Part shown: positions 1 to 7,639 of the stretch, piece after piece
Numbering within the stretch: position 1 is the first letter of the stretch
Layout of the letters: each line of letters opens with the position of its first letter
Source of the DNA: an uncultured Prevotella sp.
GTDB taxonomy: Bacteria > Bacteroidota > Bacteroidia > Bacteroidales > Bacteroidaceae
Length of the DNA: 51,388 bases
Assembly: GCA_900554695.1 (NCBI GenBank)
Contig: USHV01000021.1
Coordinates: 1-51,388, forward strand
Reading direction: 5' to 3'
Notes under the pieces: model-generated
Database searches by the model: none
What the model was told of the DNA's origin: nothing
Seen by the model: the letters and a program-made list of their open reading frames with translations, nothing else
Program-made: the position numbers and the translations under genes

Positions 1-795
1 CGCTATCGCGCCCGCCATGCCGCACAGTCCGAGCACGCCGGTCATCGTGGCGCCGGCGTTGAACGGCTCGCCTGCAAGGTGGAAAGCCAGACACGACCAG
101 ATGGCGAGCATCGAACCGAATGCCAGTCCGGAGCGTACGGCGTTGATGCGGATGCGCGGACGGGTGCGCACTATGCGCCACACGGTGTGCATGAGTTGCG
201 GATAGGTGCCGCTGAAGTTGGGCTTCATGGCAGGCATCATGCTCACCGACACCACCAGACACACCACCATCAGTGCGGCGGAGATGAAGAACATGGCGCG
301 CCAGCCCAGCTGTTCGCCTATGAAACCGCTTATCACCCGCGAGGCGAGAATGCCCGTCAGCAGTCCGCTGAGCACGTAGCCTATGTTGCGCGACTTATTC
401 TCCGGCCGCGAGTATTGGCCGGCTATCGGTATGAACAGCTGCGGTATGACCGAGCACATGCCCATGAGCAGCGACGCGCCCCATATCAGGCTGAGGCTGC
501 CCGAGGTGGCTATGATGAGGCTCATCACGGCCGCCGTGGTCAGCGTGACGGCTATTATGCGGCGGCGGGAGTAGAGATCGCCCATCGGAATGATGAAACA
601 CAGACCGAGAGCATATCCCGTCTGCGATATTACGGTGATGAGGTTGGCCTCCACCTCGGTCGTGCCTATGTCGGCACGTATAAGTTCCAGCAACGGTTGA
701 TTGTAGTAAAGGTTGGCCACTGTGAGGCCCGCCATGATGGACATCATCAGCAGTATGTGCCTTGGGATGCCCTGGTTTTCTTTCAGTTTTATCAT
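1..795 (-). CDS. MFS transporter, C-terminus beyond the left edge
   Basis: The minus strand from the ATG at 795 stays open to base 1, giving 265 residues without a stop. The protein starts MIKLKENQGIPRHIL and runs into hydrophobic segments. The N-terminal stretch GLTVANLYYNQPLL is typical of drug/sugar-efflux major-facilitator proteins of the AraJ/YnfM type, and GDLYSRRRII fits the conserved loop between membrane segments 2 and 3. Family members have about 380-410 residues and 12 membrane helices, so roughly the last third is missing here. It should act in the inner membrane as a proton-driven exporter or importer; the substrate cannot be told. It has its own promoter (819-849) and is separated from the GH115 gene behind it by a hairpin, so it is a separate unit. 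Sure of family, unsure of substrate. Confidence 0.88.
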   Translation of the reverse strand, partial: MIKLKENQGIPRHILLMMSIMAGLTVANLYYNQPLLELIRADIGTTEVEANLITVISQTGYALGLCFIIPMGDLYSRRRIIAVTLTTAAVMSLIIATSGSLSLIWGASLLMGMCSVIPQLFIPIAGQYSRPENKSRNIGYVLSGLLTGILASRVISGFIGEQLGWRAMFFISAALMVVCLVVSVSMMPAMKPNFSGTYPQLMHTVWRIVRTRPRIRINAVRSGLAFGSMLAIWSCLAFHLAGEPFNAGATMTGVLGLCGMAGAIA

Positions 796-818
796 TGTGA
801 TTTGTCGTTTTCGGTATG

Positions 819-849
819 CAAAGTTATCTATATGTTGCGTGATGCGCAA
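819..849 (-). promoter_or_regulatory. Bacteroidetes-type promoter for the MFS gene
   Basis: On the minus strand TTG (849-847), a 20-bp spacer and TAACTTTG (826-819) match the primary-sigma consensus TTG-N19/21-TAnnTTTG of this phylum. The box ends 24 bp before the start codon at 795, so the leader would be short. Confidence 0.7.
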
Positions 850-873
850 CTGTTTGCCCGTAAATTAACACGA

Positions 874-900
874 AAGGCGGTCTCCCGTGGAGGCCGCCTT
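874..900 (-). terminator. Hairpin terminator after the GH115 gene
   Basis: Arms 874-885 and 889-900 pair over 12 bp (one G-T) with a 3-base loop. The hairpin lies 38 bp behind the GH115 stop on the minus strand and is followed by only a short T stretch, so it may terminate or simply stabilise the 3' end. Confidence 0.6.
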
Positions 901-937
901 GCCGCGTTCGTTGTCTTTATGTGTCTTGCTTGTGTGT

Positions 938-3900
938 TCATCTCACCACTGTCTTGCGTCCGTTCACTATATACAGTCCGCTCGGCAGGTTGTGGTTGTC
1001 GCTCAGTTCTGCGCCCACCTTCTGGCCTTTTATGTTATATACGCCCTTGGCTGCCTTTCCGTTGGCTGCCGTCGTGGCGTCTATGCCGTCGGTGGCATCC
1101 ACCTTATATATGCGGAAAAAGTCGGTCTTGAACCATCCGTTCTTGTTGTCGGTGCCCTTGGTGCCGTCGGCGTTGGTGTTGCTCGAGCGTATGCCGAAGG
1201 TCAGGTCGTCGCCTTCCTTTATGTCAACATACACATACATGTCCTGCAACACGAACGTGTTGGGTGCTCCTCCTATGTATCCGGCGAAGGTGTTGTGCTC
1301 GCCCGGCGTCAGGTTCTTGTCGTAGTCCATGTCCATTCCGTAGTATTGCACGTTGTCGTTGGCGAACAGGCGCACCGTGGACAGCTGTCCCTCTTCTGCC
1401 CAGAGGCGGCAGCATATCATGTAACGTCCGGGAGTGAGCTTGTCGGCGGGTATGGTCTGATAGAGCGCGAAGTCGTCCGGCATGCTGCCGTTCTTTGCCT
1501 GGAACCAGCAGACATTTGCGCCGTGAGGATTAGACGCGTCCTTGTTTATGCCGTAAGAGTCGCCCGGGAACCGTCCGGCCACCTTCCATCCGTGTATGCC
1601 GTAGATGGTTCCGCGGCGCGTTTCGCCCGATGTGTTCTCCTTTATCTTGCCGTTGTCGTCGTAGAGTTCGAAGTCGTAGTTGGTTATAAGCTGCTTTGTC
1701 AGCGTGAGGTCCTCATCCTGAGGTTCGGGCATTCCGCTCACTTTCTCTATGCGGAAGTTGTCCACCTTGAACCATCCGGCGTTGTCCGTGGCCGTGGTTC
1801 CGTCGTTGCGCCTGTTGCCTGTGCGTATTCCCAGCTTGAGGTCTTCGCCCTTGGCTACGGTGACATACACCTCCATGGGCTTCAGATTGAACGGTCCTGC
1901 GCCGTTCTGTCCGGCATATCCGGCGTAAGTGTTCACCTCGCCCGGCGTTAGAAGATTGGTGTAGTCGCTCTCGCTTCCGTAATACTGCACGTTGTTGTTG
2001 GCAAAGAGGCGTCCCGAAGTCTTCTTGTTCTCTTCCATCCACAGCATGCACGACACGCGATAAGTGCCCGGTTCTATCTCCGACGCGGGTATTGTCTGCG
2101 ACAGTTCGAAGAATTCCGGCATCGGGAACGAGTTTATCCAGCACACGTTCGAGCCGTGCAGGTTGGCTGCATCCTGGTTTATTCCGTATGAAGGCAGTCC
2201 GTTCTGTCCAAGTGTCAGCTCGCCTGTGTGGTCCCATCCGTAGGGAATGCCGCGGTCGGTGTTGCCCTGCGGGTTTGGCGTTCCGTCGGTGCGGAGCTCG
2301 AAGTCGTTGTTCTTTATCAGCTTAACGGTGAGCGAATTGTCGGCCGATTCGGGCAGACGGTTGTATATCTCGCTCAGCACGACGCCCGGATCGAGCATAT
2401 ATACCCGCACGCTGACGGTCTTATCCTCGTCGGCATTGTAGGTAACTGTGGCGTCGTTGAAGCCCTGCAGCACAGTCGTGTTCCACTTTCCTTCGGTCGC
2501 TGTGGTCTTGAGCGAGCACACTTGTGGCTCACCTCCGTCCACCGATATGCCCACGCGCAGGTCGAAACTGCTGTTTATCGGGAATGTGGGGAGGCATCGT
2601 GCCGAGATGATGTTGGCTCCTTTCTTCACCTCAACGTCGTATTCCGCGTAGGGAGCGCTGCCTGCCTTGTCGGCAGAATACACCGTTTTGTCTATCGGCC
2701 ATACGGTGACGCTGTTGCCGCCAACGCCCAGTCCTTCGAGAGTAACGACGTTACCTCGGGTCGATGTGTATTTGTCGGCAGCCACGGCGAAGGTCTGTTC
2801 TTTCACCGTTTCCGTCTGAACGCTGCTTATGTTTGACAGAGTTGCGGTCTCAGGCATGTAGAATTGCGACTGCTGACGCGGCTTGAAGTCCATCATTCCG
2901 TTCCATTTGCCGCCCGCAATCTCGTTGTTGTATTTATTCGTCAGCAGCTCTATCTGTCTGTAAGCCTTGCGTGCCTCGGCTGCATACTCCAGCGCCTTGT
3001 CGCGCTGTCCGGCCTTTGCCAGCGTGAGACTCTGCGCTGCGCGGAATGTCTTTACGTTCATATAGTATGCGCCTTTTACAGGATATTCTATCATTTCGAA
3101 GTAAGCATCCTGCAGCTCCGACGGTATTCTCGCCTTGAGATTGTCCACCTTGTCCACGATGTTTTTGTAGTCGGCGATGCGGCGGTCCTTCTCTTCGTCT
3201 GTGTAGCTCACGGCGAATATGTGCTCCGGTTTGCCGCCAGCGCCAAGACGATAGTATTCCTGTTTGATGTCGCTCAACTCGTCGGCATATTCCTCACCGA
3301 AGGTTTTCGCGGCCCAGTAGCGGCTGTACTTGTGAGCCTCTTCCGGGTTCCAGCGTTCAACATCCCACGCCAGGTCCATGCAGAATTCCAGTTCTGCCTC
3401 GGCAGGTTTGATGTCTCCCACATTGATTATCCACAGCGTGCGTATGCCGTAGTCGTATCCTTTGCTCAGCTCATAGCTTATGAGCGACGGCGATGTGGAG
3501 CAAAGCCACAGATAGTCTTGCGGTGTTCCCCAGTAGGAAAGGTGATAATAAATGCCGTTTCCGCCCGAACGCGCCTGCTCACTCTTTGTAGGCATCTGTC
3601 TGATGTAGCCGTGATTGTCGTCCACCCATGTCAGAGTGATGTCCTCGGGAACCTGAAGTCCGGCGTTGTAGGCATCGAGAACTTCCTTGTAAGGTATGAA
3701 TATCTGCGGCACGGTGGTCGGGTCGCCGATGTGCTTTTTGAGCAGTTGGCGTTGGAAATCTATTATTTCCGTGAGTCCGCGCACCTTGTCCTGGGTGGTA
3801 GGATAGCCGCTTATGCCCCAGTCGTGTACGCCGCGCATGCCGGTGGTGTACATCGCATCGAAGCCCTTGCTTTCTATAACGCGCTCCTCCCAATACTGTT

Positions 3901-4828
3901 GTATCTTCTCCTTGTTGGTCACATAGTTCCAGTTCTCGTATGTTCCGGTGCCGTCACCCCAGCGTCTCCATTCCCATTCATTGTCGCGAAGCATCTGCTC
4001 GCAGTGGCTCGAGCCGAGCACGATGTCGTATTTCTTCGCCACGGGAAGGTTGGCCTTGTTTGCCCAGAAAGCCTCCGAGCACAGGTGCATGGCAGGCCAC
4101 AGCGTGTTGGCACGCAGGCGAAGGAGCAGTTCCATCACCTTGGCGTAGCTGTTGGGACCCACATTATTGCGGTCGGGATCCATGTTCTTGGCCGCCCACG
4201 GTTGGAATCCCCAGTCCTCGTCGTTGATGAATATGCCGCGGTATTTCACCGAAGGTTCACCCGTTACGCTGCGTCCTGCCGAGGCATACAGCTGTTCCTT
4301 ATGCGCCGGAACGACGTCGGCCCACCAGATGTAAGGCGATACGCCCATCAGACGCGACACCTCGAAGATGGCGTAAGCCGTGCCACGGGGTGTCGAACCG
4401 AACAGAACCAGGGCGCGGTCAACGCCTTCTGCGGGATCATCCACGGTCTGAAGGCCGTATGCCTCCCATTTACCCTTGATGTCGGAAACGTCTATCTTGC
4501 CTTCGGCAGCGAGGCGGTCGATGAGCTCGGACGAACCTATCGTGCCAGCGATGATTGGTGAACTGCCGGCTGCAAGCTCTGTTCCGACCTTGATTTCCTT
4601 GCCTGTCACGGCCTTGATGTCGCCTGCGAGTGCCGTGGCAGCGGTCTCAACGACCTGAGCGTCGTTCTTGTCGAACACGATGGTGGCGGTTGTTCCGTCG
4701 TCACCGACTATCGGGAAGCTGCCCGACTGCTTCGTGTCGCTCACCGTCATGGCGTTCTGTGCGCAGGCATTGCCTGCCGTCAGAGCCGTCATGACGGCAA
4801 CGAAGATGAGTGAGAATAATTTCTTCAT
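938..4828 (-). CDS. GH115 family alpha-glucuronidase, secreted, with two C-terminal modules
   Basis: 1296 residues with a signal peptide (about 1-23, ending NACAQ). Residues 30-830 match GH115, which removes glucuronic acid or 4-O-methyl-glucuronic acid from xylan or arabinogalactan side chains. Family landmarks seen are INDEDWG (201-207), the PYKEV region (about 380-384) and WVDDNHGY (401-408). Behind the catalytic part are two homologous beta-rich modules (about 836-1030 and 1041-1243). Both carry an FEL motif near the start, SYGIN, a YQTIPA or SQTIPA motif, the phrase LFANxNVQYYG, and a final WFKxDxFRIxKV. They look like carbohydrate-binding modules, but I cannot name a CBM family. Residues 1244-1296 form a surface-sorting tail ending LPSGLYIVNGRKTVVR, suggesting type IX secretion. 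The gene lies 17 bp or so beyond the remains of a GH2 gene in the same direction, so the two were probably one operon. Confidence 0.92.
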   Translation of the reverse strand: MKKLFSLIFVAVMTALTAGNACAQNAMTVSDTKQSGSFPIVGDDGTTATIVFDKNDAQVVETAATALAGDIKAVTGKEIKVGTELAAGSSPIIAGTIGSSELIDRLAAEGKIDVSDIKGKWEAYGLQTVDDPAEGVDRALVLFGSTPRGTAYAIFEVSRLMGVSPYIWWADVVPAHKEQLYASAGRSVTGEPSVKYRGIFINDEDWGFQPWAAKNMDPDRNNVGPNSYAKVMELLLRLRANTLWPAMHLCSEAFWANKANLPVAKKYDIVLGSSHCEQMLRDNEWEWRRWGDGTGTYENWNYVTNKEKIQQYWEERVIESKGFDAMYTTGMRGVHDWGISGYPTTQDKVRGLTEIIDFQRQLLKKHIGDPTTVPQIFIPYKEVLDAYNAGLQVPEDITLTWVDDNHGYIRQMPTKSEQARSGGNGIYYHLSYWGTPQDYLWLCSTSPSLISYELSKGYDYGIRTLWIINVGDIKPAEAELEFCMDLAWDVERWNPEEAHKYSRYWAAKTFGEEYADELSDIKQEYYRLGAGGKPEHIFAVSYTDEEKDRRIADYKNIVDKVDNLKARIPSELQDAYFEMIEYPVKGAYYMNVKTFRAAQSLTLAKAGQRDKALEYAAEARKAYRQIELLTNKYNNEIAGGKWNGMMDFKPRQQSQFYMPETATLSNISSVQTETVKEQTFAVAADKYTSTRGNVVTLEGLGVGGNSVTVWPIDKTVYSADKAGSAPYAEYDVEVKKGANIISARCLPTFPINSSFDLRVGISVDGGEPQVCSLKTTATEGKWNTTVLQGFNDATVTYNADEDKTVSVRVYMLDPGVVLSEIYNRLPESADNSLTVKLIKNNDFELRTDGTPNPQGNTDRGIPYGWDHTGELTLGQNGLPSYGINQDAANLHGSNVCWINSFPMPEFFELSQTIPASEIEPGTYRVSCMLWMEENKKTSGRLFANNNVQYYGSESDYTNLLTPGEVNTYAGYAGQNGAGPFNLKPMEVYVTVAKGEDLKLGIRTGNRRNDGTTATDNAGWFKVDNFRIEKVSGMPEPQDEDLTLTKQLITNYDFELYDDNGKIKENTSGETRRGTIYGIHGWKVAGRFPGDSYGINKDASNPHGANVCWFQAKNGSMPDDFALYQTIPADKLTPGRYMICCRLWAEEGQLSTVRLFANDNVQYYGMDMDYDKNLTPGEHNTFAGYIGGAPNTFVLQDMYVYVDIKEGDDLTFGIRSSNTNADGTKGTDNKNGWFKTDFFRIYKVDATDGIDATTAANGKAAKGVYNIKGQKVGAELSDNHNLPSGLYIVNGRKTVVR

Positions 4829-4844
4829 AGTAGTTTTTAGTGTT

Positions 4845-5470
4845 TTAAATTATGTTATGTCGTAAGGATTTCCTGTTTTTCTTATGCGTTTCGTCTGTTG
4901 TTCTGACGAATGAGCCATGTCGTTTCACGTCGAGACTCATCCCGGCAGACTTCAGTCCGGAAGCCTTTGCCTTGAGAGTGAGACGGCCGGAACGCTCGCC
5001 CGGTTCGTATCTAACGTCGTTCCACATCAGTCTGTAACGGCTTTTCAGCGAGCTGTTGCTCTTCTCGCGTCCGCCCGGCTCTTGCCGTTTGCGAACAGTC
5101 CGGCAGCCGGATAGCTCGTATGGACAAACATCGGTGTGACCTCGCCTTCGCGTCCCGGCCACGTCCAGTGGGGCAGTGTGTGGAGCGTCGCATCGTTGCG
5201 GTTCCTGATGCTGCGGCAAATATAGAAACGGTCCTTGGGCAGACTCGCGAGGTCTATTATGTCGAACGGCCCGTATATGGCCCAGTCGTGCGGCACGCAG
5301 ACCGTCTGCCAGCGGCTGTCGTCGAACTCAGGCATTGCCGCCTGCTTGAAATCACCTTTTGAGAACTTCCAGTCTTTCTCGACTAATGTTTCGCTGCGTT
5401 GTGCTGATAAAGGTCCGGACACCGTGAGCAGAAGCATAGCTGCAACACGTCCTGCGAGTTTTATGCCCAT
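4845..5470 (-). pseudogene. Decayed GH2 glycosidase (beta-galactosidase-like)
   Basis: An open frame from 5470 to 5045 starts with a signal peptide (MGIKLAGRVAAMLLL...) and a GH2 N-terminus (VEKDWKFSKGDFKQA, VPHDWAIYGPFD). It then jumps directly to residues normally found about 400-500 positions later (LPHWTWPGREGEV, SYPAAGLFANGKS). The sugar-binding domain and the whole catalytic barrel are therefore deleted. Near 5060-5080 the reading frame breaks; the expected continuation RYRLMWNDVRYEPGE lies in another frame of the same strand (about 4995-5075), and after that the similarity fades. An internal deletion plus a frameshift means no active enzyme. A weak promoter-like TATTTTTG box lies at 5612-5605. 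It directly precedes the GH115 gene, so it may still act as that gene's 5' leader. Confidence 0.82.
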
Positions 5471-5778
5471 ATAAGTATGTATTTTTTTATTCTGATTCGG
5501 GAAATATGGTTCTCAGTTATACCCTGTATGCCGATATAAGTCAAGCTTCGGTCGATTGCAATGTCGGTGGAGAGTGGATGCACCGATGTTGTAGAAATAT
5601 GATGCAAAAATAATAAATTTGCGCGATATTCTTATATCTTGGCAGTAAGTATTGTTGTGTTCGATATCTAAAAAATGACTCGTCGGAATTCAGGTGGGGA
5701 CGGGTTTCAACAAAAACTGCGGCATCACTCACGGATAAGCGTCGTTTATTTCTGCTGTGAGCGATGCGATGAGGGTTG

Positions 5779-6270
5779 CTTACAGATTGTAACCGGATTC
5801 TGATTTTTCGGTCCGAGTTTCCTGATATACCCCGAAAAATAAGCGAGTATTTGCTGTCGGACTTTCCTTTGGGCGCAAATACGCGAATTATAAGAGGTTT
5901 ACATAAGTAGCTGAATACCAATGACTTAAATTTAAAGGACATCTTGCCGCATTGCAAAAAGCACCATTTCGGCATGCGAAATGGCCCATATTGGGAGCTG
6001 AAAAGCACCATATCGCACCCTGATATGGGCTTAATCGGACTGCGAAATGGGCATTATCAGAAAGCGGAACGAACTTTTCCGGACTATGGAATGGGGTATG
6101 TCAAAAGGCGGTATTGTATAAAATGCCCTTCATTCTATCGAATTTAACATTCGTTTACACCTCTTTTGAGAAAATATTTTGTCAAAATAAAGTCAAGAAA
6201 AATCGTAACCAGTCGCTCTGGTTTTCTCAAAGAGACAATGATGTAAGACGTTGGGAAAGGCACGGAAAAC
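5779..6270 (+). repeat. Composite intergenic element, copy A
   Basis: About 492 bp in three parts. The cap (about 5808-5905) contains GGACTTTCCTT and CGCAAATACGCGAA. The array (about 5950-6102) consists of roughly seven units of about 22 bp, each with an imperfect dyad core such as CGAAATGGGCATTATCAG. The tail (6142-6209) contains AAAATATTTTGTCAAAATAA and GTCAAGAAAAA. All three parts recur in the same order at 41315-41808 (copy D). The element lies between the metallophosphatase 3' end and the GH2 remnant. The 308 bases before it (5471-5778) hold no gene that I recognise. Confidence 0.75.
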
Positions 6271-6310
6271 GCGGGTCGTGGACGCGGTGGAACGATATTG
6301 ACAATATGTG

Positions 6311-6347
6311 CAGAAGGACATACAGCGTGATGTTGTATGTCCTTCTG
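6311..6347 (-). terminator. Perfect 13-bp hairpin behind the metallophosphatase gene
   Basis: CAGAAGGACATAC (6311-6323) pairs perfectly with 6335-6347 around an 11-base loop. It lies 46 bp behind the stop codon of the minus-strand metallophosphatase gene and just outside copy A of the composite element. No T-run follows on the minus strand, so termination is likely but not certain. Confidence 0.6.
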
Positions 6348-6392
6348 TATGGAATGTCGTTTCTGTTGTTGCGGTAGAATGAATGTGGGTCT

Positions 6393-7565
6393 TTATTTTG
6401 TGAATGTCTTTTTCATTACGGTCTTGCCGTTGATGTCGGTTATCGTAACGTCTATACGGTCCTGAGACACTTCTGCGGACAGTACGCTTTCGTTGGAATT
6501 AACTATGACGGGAAATCTTATCGTGTCGCCAGGTTCTTCGTATTGATTCACATGCAGGTGGCCACATAGCATGAGGTCTGTCCCCAGTTTGTTCAATGCG
6601 GGAACGAATTTTTCGAGCACCTCTTTCTGTCCGTGCCATATGTCTTTTGATGTCGACGGAGGCATATGCGCAATGACGATTCTGAACTTTGCTCCGGTCA
6701 CCAGTTCGTTGTCAGCAAGACTCTCCAGCCATTTCTGTTGCTGCGTGCGGTAATTGTCGTAGTCGGTTATGCCGCTGTACTCAATGTCTGAGTCGGGCTT
6801 GTCCTCGCCCGTGTCGAGAACGATGAAGCATGCCGGTCCCTGCCTGAAAACATAGTATAGATGTGGTTCCTTAGGCGAAAAATATTTCTGGAACGAAGTA
6901 GCAAAGTTCCCTCTTGTCTCATGGTTGCCGCGTGCGTAGTACATGGGCTTCTCGGAAGCGAAGAGCGAGATGCTCTCGTTCATGAATCCGTCGAACACCG
7001 ACTGCTTGTCTGAAAATATGGAGACCATGTCGCCGTTGTACACCACGAAGTCCTTGTCCTGGTAGTCGGCGAGCCGCAATAGTTTCGGTATGATGTCGCT
7101 GCGGCCGTGAATATCATTAAGCATGACAAACGAGGCATGCTGTCGGGAATAATCGCTTGTCGTGAATTTCAGTGGTTTTTTGTTGTATACATCTGTCGCT
7201 GCAACGTCGCCATATCTCACCTTTGTGCCTTCATGCGACAGTACCTCCATGGAATATATGCGGTAACGGTAGGTGGTGGCGGGCTGTAGTCCTTCCAGCT
7301 TCACGGCATGCAGTTGCGACGAATTCTTAACACCGTTGGTGGTGTCGAAATATTTAGTACGCTCAACACCGTAGAAGTGTGTTCCGTCGTCGGGTGCAAG
7401 CTCAACCCATCCAACGGAGTTCTTGTCAGATTCCCATACGATGGTGGCCTCGTCGGCTTTGACATTCTGAAGGTACGGGCCGTATGATATCTTGATTTGA
7501 GTATATGCGGAGGATACGGACAGCATGCATAGTGCGGACAAAATAACTGATTCTATATTTTTCAT
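6393..7565 (-). CDS. Purple-acid-phosphatase-like metallophosphoesterase, secreted
   Basis: 390 residues with a signal peptide (about 1-22). Residues 24-140 form a fibronectin-like domain of the purple acid phosphatase N-terminal type (ISYGPYLQNV, LQPATTYRYRIYSM). Residues 145-345 are a calcineurin-like phosphoesterase with the full two-metal set: D151 and H153 (NDIHG), D179 (NGD), N214 and H215 (GNHE), H300 (IAHMPP), H336 and H338 (GHLH). It should hydrolyse phosphate esters outside the cytoplasm; the substrate is unknown. The short C-terminal stretch (350-390) is a beta-rich end. A strong hairpin separates it from the S46 peptidase gene upstream, so it may have its own promoter, though I see no good consensus box in the 74 bp between them. 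Confidence 0.88.
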   Translation of the reverse strand: MKNIESVILSALCMLSVSSAYTQIKISYGPYLQNVKADEATIVWESDKNSVGWVELAPDDGTHFYGVERTKYFDTTNGVKNSSQLHAVKLEGLQPATTYRYRIYSMEVLSHEGTKVRYGDVAATDVYNKKPLKFTTSDYSRQHASFVMLNDIHGRSDIIPKLLRLADYQDKDFVVYNGDMVSIFSDKQSVFDGFMNESISLFASEKPMYYARGNHETRGNFATSFQKYFSPKEPHLYYVFRQGPACFIVLDTGEDKPDSDIEYSGITDYDNYRTQQQKWLESLADNELVTGAKFRIVIAHMPPSTSKDIWHGQKEVLEKFVPALNKLGTDLMLCGHLHVNQYEEPGDTIRFPVIVNSNESVLSAEVSQDRIDVTITDINGKTVMKKTFTK

Positions 7566-7601
7566 AAATCATTCGGATTATAAAGGTTGTTGTAAGAAAA
7601 G

Positions 7602-7632
7602 CGGCGGCCGGCACATGAACTGCCTGCCGCCG
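7602..7632 (-). terminator. Terminator between S46 peptidase and metallophosphatase
   Basis: Arms CGGCGGC (7602-7608) and GCCGCCG (7626-7632) plus an inner GGCA/TGCC pair form an 11-bp stem with one bulged mismatch. On the minus strand it is followed by TTTTCTT. It lies 8 bp behind the S46 stop codon. Confidence 0.75.
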
Positions 7633-7639
7633 ATTTATG

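Noticed and set aside
887..1951. 354-codon open frame antisense to GH115
   Set aside because: Shadow of the GH115 gene; its composition (very high Val, Ala, Arg, His) is typical of antisense translation.
5541..6011. Protein of 156 residues on the minus strand
   Set aside because: It overlaps the cap and the start of the array of copy A, has no signal or domain, and the frame is not kept in copy D.
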